Assembly (NCBI GenBank): GCA_018262715.1
Contig: JADFDS010000042.1
Location: 62,001 to 126,000 of the forward strand
Source of the DNA: Bacteroidota bacterium
Lineage (GTDB): Bacteria > Bacteroidota > Bacteroidia > Bacteroidales > VadinHA17
Direction: 5' to 3'
Length of the DNA: 64,000 bases
The notes beneath the pieces are model-generated. The model was given only the letters and a program-made list of their open reading frames with translations, made no database searches and was not told the origin of the DNA. Made by a program: the position numbers and the translations under genes. Positions 16,105-22,662 of the stretch are shown piece by piece (within the stretch, counting starts at the first letter, position 1; each line of letters begins with the position of its first letter).

Positions 16105-16636
16105 CTGACGGTTTTGTCAGTCGATTCCTTAACAGCTTCTTTGCATAATTCAACTGGGACTTTGAGGTCCCTTCATTTATATTCAGTATTTCGGCCACTT
16201 CCTGGTGCTTATATCCTTCTACCTCAATCAGGATAAACACGCTCCGTGCCTGTGCCGGCAGTGAGAGTATCGCCTTCTCGAGGTGTTCAGCGGTGAAATT
16301 GAACGAGCCCTCTGACGCCTGGTCGGGGATCTCGTCGGTTGCCACCTGCAGCCGGGCATTTTTCCTCAGGTAGTTCATCGTGTTTCTTATTACTATGGTG
16401 CGCATCCATGTAAAGAGCGACGATTCGAACCTGAAGGTTGCCATTGACCGGAATATCTCAATGAACGAATCCTGAAGAACATCATTACTGGCATCGCGAT
16501 CGCTTATAAGCCTGTATACCAGGGTATAGAGGCGGGTGCTAAACCTTTCGTACAGGGCGCGCTGCACCAGCCTGTTGTTTTCCAGGCATCCCCGGACAAG
16601 CTCCCTGTCGTTCTGGTTCAGTTCACTCTGCTGCAT
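16088..16636 (-). CDS. RNA polymerase ECF-type sigma factor
   Basis: The 182-residue sigma-70 family protein has region 2 (FSTRLYTLVYRLISDRDASNDVLQDSFIEIFRSMATFRFESSLFTWMRTIVIRNTMNYLRK). Region 4 has the helix-turn-helix (LPAQARSVFILIEVEGYKHQEVAEILNINEGTSKSQLNYAKKLL). It heads a seven-gene operon with its anti-sigma factor and envelope proteins, which are its likely targets. No -7 box of the TAnnTTTG type was found upstream, so autoregulation through a different promoter is plausible but not shown. Confidence 0.93.
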   Translation of the reverse strand: MQQSELNQNDRELVRGCLENNRLVQRALYERFSTRLYTLVYRLISDRDASNDVLQDSFIEIFRSMATFRFESSLFTWMRTIVIRNTMNYLRKNARLQVATDEIPDQASEGSFNFTAEHLEKAILSLPAQARSVFILIEVEGYKHQEVAEILNINEGTSKSQLNYAKKLLRNRLTKPSDEQRV

Positions 16637-16788
16637 CTTCGTCTTCTGTCTATATAGTGCGGATCAGGCCGGAAAAGGTTGGAAGAGAGAGAAAATAATT
16701 TATGTGTCCAGCTAATATCATGGATTCAGACAGCCTGACATTCAAGGGGCAAGCTATTCATACAAAATTACCGGGATTGTTTGTAATA

Positions 16789-16882
16789 TACAATTGTTTA
16801 TCCGCTACGCGGAAAGGAATGGTGCCCGCGGCTGGTCTACAATGCTTTATCCGCTACGCGGAAAGAGGGGGGATGCCGCTGT
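16789..16882. repeat. Short array of TACAAT-hairpin units (two full copies plus a remnant)
   Basis: Units start at 16789 (TACAATTGTTTAT-CCGC-TAC-GCGG-AAAG) and 16838 (TACAATGCTTTAT-CCGC-TAC-GCGG-AAAG), 49 bp apart. A possible third start, TACCGCCGCGG, lies at about 16884 where the aminotransferase stop codon sits. The stem CCGC/GCGG replaces GGCC/GGTC of the 9.74 kb array while the TAC loop is kept. The 69-codon ORF at 16702 spans this array and is not believed. Confidence 0.75.
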
Positions 16883-17740
16883 CTACCGCCGCGGATCACA
16901 GGATTGAATGAACTCCCTCAGCAGAACCTGCAGCTTCCGTGTCAGATGGCCCGGGGTACCCTCCCCGATGACCTGTTCACTGATCCGCGTCACAGGCACT
17001 ATCTCTCCGGTAGTGTTGGAGATAAACGCTTCGTTCATGTACGGTATCATGTCAGCGGCGACAGCCTCCTCAACCACGCTGATATCATTTGTCCTCGCAA
17101 CGGAGATAATGTTTTTCCGGGTGATCCCGGAGAGGATATCATTATTCCCCGGATGGGTGTAAAGTGTTTCGTCCCTCACAAAAAAGATATTTGAATGAGC
17201 TCCTTCGGTTACAAAGCCATTCCGTACGAAGCACACCTCTGCAAATCCCTGGTCATGTGCCTCCTGATAAGGCAGGATATTGGCTATCAGTGCAGTGGTC
17301 TTGATATCGCAGCGGTTCCACCGTGGATCCGGGGTGAGAAAGATAGCGACACCCCGCTCGGAAGCAAGTGTATTGATGCTCTGGCGGCGGGCAAATCCGT
17401 AGATGGTCGGTTTGACCGGAGGATCGGGAAAGGCGTGGTTGCGCGGCGCAACACCCCGGGTGGCCTGGAAATAAACTATTGCGCATTCGGCGCCAAGCTC
17501 ATTTCGCTGTATAAGCTCTTCAAAGATTTCCTCGAGCTTTGCTTCATCTTCCCATACCATGTGTGTCTCCTTCATGCTGCGCCTGAACCTGCCGGTATGG
17601 CCCGTGAGATCAAAGAAGTACCCGCCGTACCATCTTGCAACCTCGTAAACACTGTCCCCGAAAATAAAACCCCGGTCATCAGGGCTGATCAATGCCTGAT
17701 CCTTCGGGAGAAACTGACCGTTAAGATATACTACTTCCAT
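16883..17740 (-). CDS. PLP-dependent class IV aminotransferase (D-amino-acid aminotransferase-like)
   Basis: The 285-residue cytoplasmic enzyme is of fold type IV. Motifs include YLNGQFLPKDQALISPDDRGFIFGDSVYEV and the D-amino-acid-type RGVAPRNHAFPD. The catalytic Lys is in CDIKTTALIANILPYQEA, and the cofactor region is EGAHSNIFFV. D-alanine/D-amino acid transaminases are the closest by motif; branched-chain aminotransferase is the alternative. A D-glutamate or D-alanine supply role for the wall is inference. It is divergent from lipA, and its stop codon abuts a hairpin-repeat array. Confidence 0.85.
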   Translation of the reverse strand: MEVVYLNGQFLPKDQALISPDDRGFIFGDSVYEVARWYGGYFFDLTGHTGRFRRSMKETHMVWEDEAKLEEIFEELIQRNELGAECAIVYFQATRGVAPRNHAFPDPPVKPTIYGFARRQSINTLASERGVAIFLTPDPRWNRCDIKTTALIANILPYQEAHDQGFAEVCFVRNGFVTEGAHSNIFFVRDETLYTHPGNNDILSGITRKNIISVARTNDISVVEEAVAADMIPYMNEAFISNTTGEIVPVTRISEQVIGEGTPGHLTRKLQVLLREFIQSCDPRR

Positions 17741-17826
17741 ATTTTAAGATTTACACTTTGCCGGTTGGGTCATGATGGCCTGCGACTCTGATTTTTTGCC
17801 CATACGGGAATCTGAAAATTAATCTT

Positions 17827-17834
17827 CAAAGATA
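17827..17834 (-). promoter_or_regulatory. -7 box TATCTTTG of the aminotransferase gene
   Basis: On the minus strand the sequence reads TATCTTTG, with TTTG (17860-17857) 22 bp upstream. It lies 87 bp before the start codon. Confidence 0.5.
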
Positions 17835-17889
17835 CATTTTCAATGGATTGGTCATACAAATTTCAACCCATCCTTTCTCTTTTATTATG

Positions 17890-17897
17890 TACCTTTG
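17890..17897 (+). promoter_or_regulatory. -7 box TACCTTTG of lipA; decides the start
   Basis: TACCTTTG matches TAnnTTTG and overlaps the TTG used as the start of the ORF-track lipA. Transcription would begin at about 17903, so translation must start at the ATG at 17928. Confidence 0.6.
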
Positions 17898-17927
17898 CAT
17901 ATTCACGAAATTCGGCAATCAGAATTT

Positions 17928-18779
17928 ATGACAGGCAAGAGGCGACTGCCATCATGGCTCAGGATGGAGAGGGCAAGCGGGGAGAGCTACACCATGGTGA
18001 AGAACCTCGTGGAGAGTCATCGGCTGCATACCATCTGCACCTCGGGCAACTGCCCGAACATAGGGGAGTGCTGGAACGCCGGCACTGCCACCCTGATGAT
18101 CCTCGGTGACATCTGTACAAGGTCATGCAAGTTCTGCGGCACGAAGAGCGGCCGTCCGCTTCCCCCTGATCCGGGGGAACCTGAGAGGGTGGCCGGTGCA
18201 GTGAAGACGATGCACCTTAAACATTGTGTCATCACCTCGGTTGACCGTGACGACCTGCCTGACGGCGGAGCTGCTCATTGGGCAGAAACGATACGTAAAA
18301 TCAAGGAGGTGAATCCGGGAGTGACCATCGAAACACTGATTCCCGACTTCAGGGGTGAGACAGAACATATTGACATGGTTATTGATGCAGGGCCCGATGT
18401 CATCTCTCATAACATAGAGACAGTCAGGCGCCTGACTCCCCTGATCAGGTCAGTCGCAAAGTACGAGGTAAGCCTGGCGGTACTCAGGCACATCGCTTCG
18501 CGCGGTAGGCGCGCAAAATCCGGAATTATGCTTGGCCTGGGTGAGACCGAAGAGGAGGTGACCGAAGCGCTGACCGATCTTTATGCAACCGGTTGCAAAA
18601 TTGTGACTATCGGGCAGTATCTTGCTCCAAGCCTTGAGCATATGCCAGTTGTTGAATATGTTACGCCCGAGAAGTTTGAAGAGTACAGGAAAAGGGGACT
18701 GGAGACCGGATTTGAATTCGTTGAGAGCAGTCCGCTTGTCAGAAGTTCCTTCCATGCTGAAAAGCATGTGGGTAAATAG
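17928..18779 (+). CDS. lipA: Lipoyl synthase
   Basis: LipA is a radical-SAM enzyme that inserts two sulfurs into octanoyl-protein. The 283-residue protein has the auxiliary cluster motif CTSGNCPNIGEC, the radical-SAM CTRSCKFC motif, and the C-terminal RSSFHAEK that ligates the auxiliary cluster. The start was set at ATG 17928 (MTGKRRLPSWLRM) because the TTG at 17895 lies inside the -7 box. It belongs with lipB downstream, but a four-helix-bundle gene with repeat arms now separates the two. Confidence 0.96.
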   Translation: MTGKRRLPSWLRMERASGESYTMVKNLVESHRLHTICTSGNCPNIGECWNAGTATLMILGDICTRSCKFCGTKSGRPLPPDPGEPERVAGAVKTMHLKHCVITSVDRDDLPDGGAAHWAETIRKIKEVNPGVTIETLIPDFRGETEHIDMVIDAGPDVISHNIETVRRLTPLIRSVAKYEVSLAVLRHIASRGRRAKSGIMLGLGETEEEVTEALTDLYATGCKIVTIGQYLAPSLEHMPVVEYVTPEKFEEYRKRGLETGFEFVESSPLVRSSFHAEKHVGK

Positions 18780-18780
18780 T

Positions 18781-18840
18781 GGTTATCGGTTATCGGTTAT
18801 GGTTATCGGTTATGGTTATCGGTTATGGTTATCGGTTAGG
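18781..18840. repeat. Tandem word repeat GGTTATCGGTTAT (left arm)
   Basis: Sixty bases are built only from GGTTAT and CGGTTAT words, beginning 1 bp after the lipA stop and ending just before the four-helix-bundle ATG. The complementary words (ATAACCGATAACGG) occur after that gene, forming an imperfect inverted pair around it. Confidence 0.9.
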
Positions 18841-18843
18841 TGA

Positions 18844-19218
18844 ATGAAAAGTTATAAGGATCTTGACATATATAATGAGGCTTACAGGTTGGCGCTGGCT
18901 GTTCATGTTATGACACAGAAACTGGCTAAAGCAGAGCATTATGAGCTTGGAAGCCAGGTGCGAAGAGCTGCACAGAGTGTGAGATCCAATATAGTGGAAG
19001 GGTATGGCAGGAGAGAGTATAAAAATGAGTTCATAAGATACCTGATTTTTGCCAGGGCCTCATTGCTTGAAACCGGGTCTCATCTTGAGATGAGCAGAAG
19101 TTTGTACGAAAATATTGAAATTGCCGGATTGATCGAAGATTATAATCTGCTGGGTAAAAAGCTCGCTGCATTCATTCACTATGTGGAATCCTCCTGGATG
19201 ACCCCCCATGATAAATAA
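18844..19218 (+). CDS. Four-helix-bundle protein (23S rRNA intervening-sequence / S23 family)
   Basis: The 124-residue protein is of the four-helix-bundle family first seen inside 23S rRNA intervening sequences, and structurally related to the Avd accessory protein of diversity-generating retroelements. Motifs are KSYKDLDIYNEAYRLALAVH, ELGSQVRRAAQSVRSNIVEGYGR, KNEFIRYLIFARASLLETGSHLEMS and LLGKKLAAFIHYVESS. A basic surface suggests nucleic acid binding. It interrupts the lipA-lipB pair and is bounded by inverted tandem-word arms, as if the gene and arms form one inserted unit. No reverse transcriptase, transposase or variable repeat is present nearby. Confidence 0.9.
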   Translation: MKSYKDLDIYNEAYRLALAVHVMTQKLAKAEHYELGSQVRRAAQSVRSNIVEGYGRREYKNEFIRYLIFARASLLETGSHLEMSRSLYENIEIAGLIEDYNLLGKKLAAFIHYVESSWMTPHDK

Positions 19219-19256
19219 CAGACAATAACCGATAACGGAAAACCGACAACATAAAC
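19219..19256. repeat. Right arm of the four-helix-bundle element (ATAACCGATAACGG)
   Basis: CAATAACCGATAACGGAAAACCGACAAC starts just after the stop codon and ends at the lipB ATG. Read on the minus strand it gives GTCGGTTTTCCGTTATCGGTTATTG, the same words as the left arm in inverted orientation. Confidence 0.8.
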
Positions 19257-19949
19257 ATGCCCAACCTGGTTATATATGATGATCTTGGCCTCAGGGATTA
19301 TAAGGAGACCTGGGATTACCAGGAGAGCCTCTTCAATGCCAAGGTAGAAGAGAAGAGATCGCCTGCTGCTGACGGGGCTAAGACACCTGACCATCTGATC
19401 TTTGTTGAACACAATCATGTGTATACCCTTGGCAAGAGCGGCTCGGAGCAGAACCTGTTGCTTGACTACATCCAGTTGCAGGCCCGCGATGCTTCGTTCT
19501 ACAGGATTGACAGGGGAGGTGACATTACCTATCACGGTCCCGGCCAGCTCGTCGGTTACCCGATCTTTGACCTTGAAGAAATGAAGCTTGGGCTTCGCGA
19601 TTATATTCATCTGCTTGAAGAAGCAATTATCATGTGCATCTCCCGTTTCGGTATAGAAGGTAGCCGCCTGGAGGGCGCCACGGGGGTATGGATTGACCCC
19701 GACAAGGGAGCCCGCGCAAGAAAGATGTGTGCAATTGGCGTAAGAGCATCGCGGTTCGTGACGATGCACGGCTTTGCCCTTAACGTCAGCACTGACCTCT
19801 CCTATTTTAACCATATCAACCCGTGCGGCTTCACCGACAAAGGTGTTACAAGCATTGAGAAAGAGACGGGGCGAAAGATTACAATGGAGGATGTGAAGCG
19901 AGTGATGTACAACACAATGCGGGAGGTCTTCGGATATGAATATTATTAA
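19257..19949 (+). CDS. lipB: Lipoyl(octanoyl) transferase
   Basis: LipB transfers octanoate from ACP to lipoyl domains, the step before LipA. The 230-residue protein carries DRGGDITYHGPGQLVGYPIFDL and the active-site Lys in ARKMCAIGVRASRFVTMHGFALNV. The catalytic Cys is in FNHINPCGFTDKGVTSI. The start falls directly at the end of the repeat arm, so its ribosome binding site is now provided by the inserted sequence. recJ follows 11 bp downstream. Confidence 0.96.
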   Translation: MPNLVIYDDLGLRDYKETWDYQESLFNAKVEEKRSPAADGAKTPDHLIFVEHNHVYTLGKSGSEQNLLLDYIQLQARDASFYRIDRGGDITYHGPGQLVGYPIFDLEEMKLGLRDYIHLLEEAIIMCISRFGIEGSRLEGATGVWIDPDKGARARKMCAIGVRASRFVTMHGFALNVSTDLSYFNHINPCGFTDKGVTSIEKETGRKITMEDVKRVMYNTMREVFGYEYY

Positions 19950-19960
19950 AAATAAATATA

Positions 19961-21667
19961 ATGGAAAAAAGGTGGCTCTTGAAAGAGAGGGGCGACACAC
20001 GTGTCGTCACGACCCTGGCGACAGAGATGGCGGTGCCTGCCGCTGTCGCCAGCCTGATGGCCCAGCGGGGCATAACGACAAAAAGCCAGGCTGAGGAGTT
20101 CTTCAACCCCACACTGGGATCCCTGCATGACCCCTTCCTGATGAAGGACATGAACAGGGCGGTTGACAGGATCAGCACGGCAATATCAAGGAACGAAAAG
20201 ATACTTGTTTACGGCGACTATGATGTTGACGGCACCACCTCGGTGGCAATGCTCTATTCCTTCCTGAGGGAGAGACATTCTAGCCTTGATTACTACATCC
20301 CTGACCGTTACCATGAGGGGTACGGGCTTTCCCTCAAGGGTATTGACTATGCCGCTGAGGGTAACAGCAGGCTGATAATTGCGCTCGACTGCGGAATTAA
20401 GGCTGTTGACAAGGTGAAATACGCACGGTCAAAGGGTATAGATATCATTATTTGTGACCATCACCTCCCGGGCGACGGGATCCCTGATGCCACTGCTGTA
20501 CTTGACCCCAAGCAGCCGGGGTGCGGTTATCCCTACAAGGAGCTGTCAGGGTGCGGTGTGGGATTCAAACTGATGCAGGCCATATGCAAGGTGCAGAACA
20601 TCCCGTTTGAGAGGATCATTCCTTACCTGGATATGGTGGCGGTAAGTATCGGGTCAGACATTGTGCCTATGACCGGCGAAAACAGGGTGCTGGCTTACTA
20701 TGGGCTGAGGCAGCTCAACGAATCGCCCCGCCTGGGATTTCAGAAAATAATTGAAAAGGCCAAGATCCGCAAACCGCTTGCCATTGAGGATGTGGTGTTT
20801 CGCATCGGGCCCCGCATAAACGCCGCCGGACGGATGGAGTCAGGCAGCAGGGCGGTCGATCTGCTGGTATCGCAGAATCCGCAGGAGGCACTGACAATCT
20901 GCGATGCAATTGACATCAATAACGACGACCGCAGGAAAAAAGACAGTGAGATCACATCCGAAGCGCGCCGTATGGTGAGCGAGGACAGCAGGTCAGGCAA
21001 TACCCGCACTACGGTGCTGTTTCACCAGGGATGGCACAAGGGGGTGATCGGTATTGTGGCATCACGCCTTATTGAGACATATTACAGGCCTACGGTGATA
21101 CTGACGGAGTCGAAGGATGGTTTTGCCACCGGCTCTGCACGCAGTGTGCCGGGGTATGACCTTTACCAGGCCATCGAGTCCTGCTCTGATCTGCTCGAGA
21201 GTTTTGGAGGGCATATGTTTGCGGCCGGACTGACCCTGAAGCAGGAGAACCTGCAGCAGTTTCGCGAGAGGTTTGAGAAATTTGTCAGCGAGACGATAAG
21301 GGATGAGCACCTGGTGCCGTCAGTCAATGTCGATGAGGAGATTCCTCTTGAAGAGGTCACCATGGAACTTTACCGGAATCTTGAGAAGTTTCAGCCGTTC
21401 GGTCCTGAGAACACAGCGCCGGTGTTTGTCTCGAGGAGGGTCAAGACCCTCTCATGCCAGCCTGTGGGCACAAACGGGATGCATCTCAAGCTCACCTTTG
21501 CAAGGCAGAATGGTGAGCCTGTGGGTGCCATTGCGTTTGGCCAGGCTGACATGATCGAGACCTTCCGTGAGTCAGGCGGTGTTGTTGACATAGCCTACTC
21601 AGTGGAGCTGAATGAGTTTCGCGGGAAGACGTCAGTACAGCTCAATATAAAGGATATTAAAGGGTAG
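19961..21667 (+). CDS. recJ: Single-stranded-DNA-specific exonuclease RecJ
   Basis: RecJ is a 5'-3' ssDNA exonuclease of the DHH family used in recombination and mismatch repair. The 568-residue protein has motif I DYDVDGTTSVAMLYSFL, the DHH motif CDHHLPGDGIPDATAVLDPKQPG, and GPRINAAGRMESGSRAVDLL. The DHHA1 region is GWHKGVIGIVASRLIETYYRPTVILT with GGHMFAAGLTL. A C-terminal OB-like domain follows (PVFVSRRVKTLSCQPVGTNGMHLKLTF). It is co-directional with lipB at 11 bp spacing. Confidence 0.96.
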   Translation: MEKRWLLKERGDTRVVTTLATEMAVPAAVASLMAQRGITTKSQAEEFFNPTLGSLHDPFLMKDMNRAVDRISTAISRNEKILVYGDYDVDGTTSVAMLYSFLRERHSSLDYYIPDRYHEGYGLSLKGIDYAAEGNSRLIIALDCGIKAVDKVKYARSKGIDIIICDHHLPGDGIPDATAVLDPKQPGCGYPYKELSGCGVGFKLMQAICKVQNIPFERIIPYLDMVAVSIGSDIVPMTGENRVLAYYGLRQLNESPRLGFQKIIEKAKIRKPLAIEDVVFRIGPRINAAGRMESGSRAVDLLVSQNPQEALTICDAIDINNDDRRKKDSEITSEARRMVSEDSRSGNTRTTVLFHQGWHKGVIGIVASRLIETYYRPTVILTESKDGFATGSARSVPGYDLYQAIESCSDLLESFGGHMFAAGLTLKQENLQQFRERFEKFVSETIRDEHLVPSVNVDEEIPLEEVTMELYRNLEKFQPFGPENTAPVFVSRRVKTLSCQPVGTNGMHLKLTFARQNGEPVGAIAFGQADMIETFRESGGVVDIAYSVELNEFRGKTSVQLNIKDIKG

Positions 21668-21757
21668 AGGCGATAGGCATTAGGCAATAGTCATAAAATC
21701 AGCATGTTATTGCCAACGCTGTCACACTACTGCCTTCTGCCTACTGCCTGCTGCCTT
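21668..21757. repeat. Inverted pair of tandem words (AGGCAATAGGCA / TGCCTACTGCC)
   Basis: The left arm AGGCGATAGGCATTAGGCAATAG (21668-21690) and right arm CTACTGCCTTCTGCCTACTGCCTGCTGCCT (about 21728-21757) carry complementary words. About 37 bp of ordinary sequence lies between them. The right arm is followed by TTTTTTT, so the structure may also terminate recJ transcription. Confidence 0.7.
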
Positions 21758-21774
21758 TTTTTATCATCTTTCCC

Positions 21775-21805
21775 TTGACATTCTCGCTTTCCTGTCCTAA
21801 ATTTG
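21775..21805 (+). promoter_or_regulatory. Promoter TTG-N20-TAAATTTG
   Basis: TTG at 21775-21777 and TAAATTTG at 21798-21805 with 20 bp spacing fit the Bacteroidetes consensus. The box lies 21 bp before the ATG at 21827. Confidence 0.7.
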
Positions 21806-21826
21806 ATGGAGTAATTATGTCTCACC

Positions 21827-22633
21827 ATGATGCTGCGGTGGAATGCGGTATTATTGTTGCTGGTTTGCCATATATCCGGGCTGCGGGCCGGAGAACCTCT
21901 GTTTGTGCCACATGGCGCTGATGCCATGGGGATGGCCTTTGCAGTCACGACCACACCCTGGCACTGGAACTGCTTCCATAACCAGGCGTTGCTGACTGCG
22001 GTTCCCTCATCAGGCCTCTCATTTGCACTTGAGAACCGGTTCATGATGCCTGCCCTCTCATCTAAGGCAGTGAGTGCAGTTTTCGCAATGAAACCCGCTC
22101 CTCTGGGTCTGGTGGCAACTCATTACGGCAATGCCGATTACTACCGGATCTTTACAGGACTTGGCAGCGCCGTGAAGATCACTGAGGCCGTTGCGCTCGG
22201 GGTGCAGGTCGATTATATCTCGGAACACGGCATTGGCGAATACCGCGATGTGTCACATGTTACCTTCGAGGCAGGATTTACCTGTCTTCTTTCGCCTGCC
22301 CTGACCGCAGGGGTGCATCTCTTCAATCCATTGGCTCCCCTGAATTCTCTTCCTTCTTCAATTGATGCCGGCCTGAGCTGGAAGCAGTCTGAAGGGCTAT
22401 TTCTCACCCTGACCGGCTCGAAGGTGAGCAATGAGCCGCTCTCCGTACAGTGCGGCATTTCATGGAATGTGATGCAAAGGCTGACATTGCGTACCGGGTA
22501 TATGAGTTCCCCATCCGCCTTCGCGTTCGGTATCGGGTTCAGAACAGGCCGCCTTCAGGCTGATGCAGGGTTCCTCATTAACGGTGTCACCGGTGTCACC
22601 TCTTCTGTTTCAATTACATGGTTGCTCAGATGA
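21827..22633 (+). CDS. Outer-membrane barrel-like protein (PorV/UPF0164-like pattern)
   Basis: The 268-residue exported protein has a signal peptide (MMLRWNAVLLLLVCHISGLRA). Repeated strand-turn units follow: GMAFAVTTTPWHWNCFHNQALL, SLGFALENRF-like SGLSFALENRFMMPALSSKAVSAVF, IFTGLGSAVKITEAVALGVQVDYI and AFAFGIGFRTGRLQADAGFLI. The N-terminal GADAMGMAFA followed by N-Q-A-L and the barrel repeats recall PorV/PorQ-like proteins used with type IX secretion, but that link is weak. It is directly followed by the HhH-barrel gene. Confidence 0.6.
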   Translation: MMLRWNAVLLLLVCHISGLRAGEPLFVPHGADAMGMAFAVTTTPWHWNCFHNQALLTAVPSSGLSFALENRFMMPALSSKAVSAVFAMKPAPLGLVATHYGNADYYRIFTGLGSAVKITEAVALGVQVDYISEHGIGEYRDVSHVTFEAGFTCLLSPALTAGVHLFNPLAPLNSLPSSIDAGLSWKQSEGLFLTLTGSKVSNEPLSVQCGISWNVMQRLTLRTGYMSSPSAFAFGIGFRTGRLQADAGFLINGVTGVTSSVSITWLLR

Positions 22634-22662
22634 ACTGCCTCTGTTCCGTTGATAATATAATC

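Noticed and set aside
16702-16911. 69-codon plus-strand ORF
   Set aside because: It runs across the hairpin repeat units and into the antisense end of the aminotransferase gene; the protein is a translation of repeats.
18844-19218. Diversity-generating retroelement (Avd-like protein)
   Set aside because: No reverse transcriptase, template/variable repeat pair or target gene is found nearby; only the fold family is shared.
19179-20000. 273-codon minus-strand ORF opposite lipB
   Set aside because: Antisense of lipB and the repeat arm; no signal or family features.
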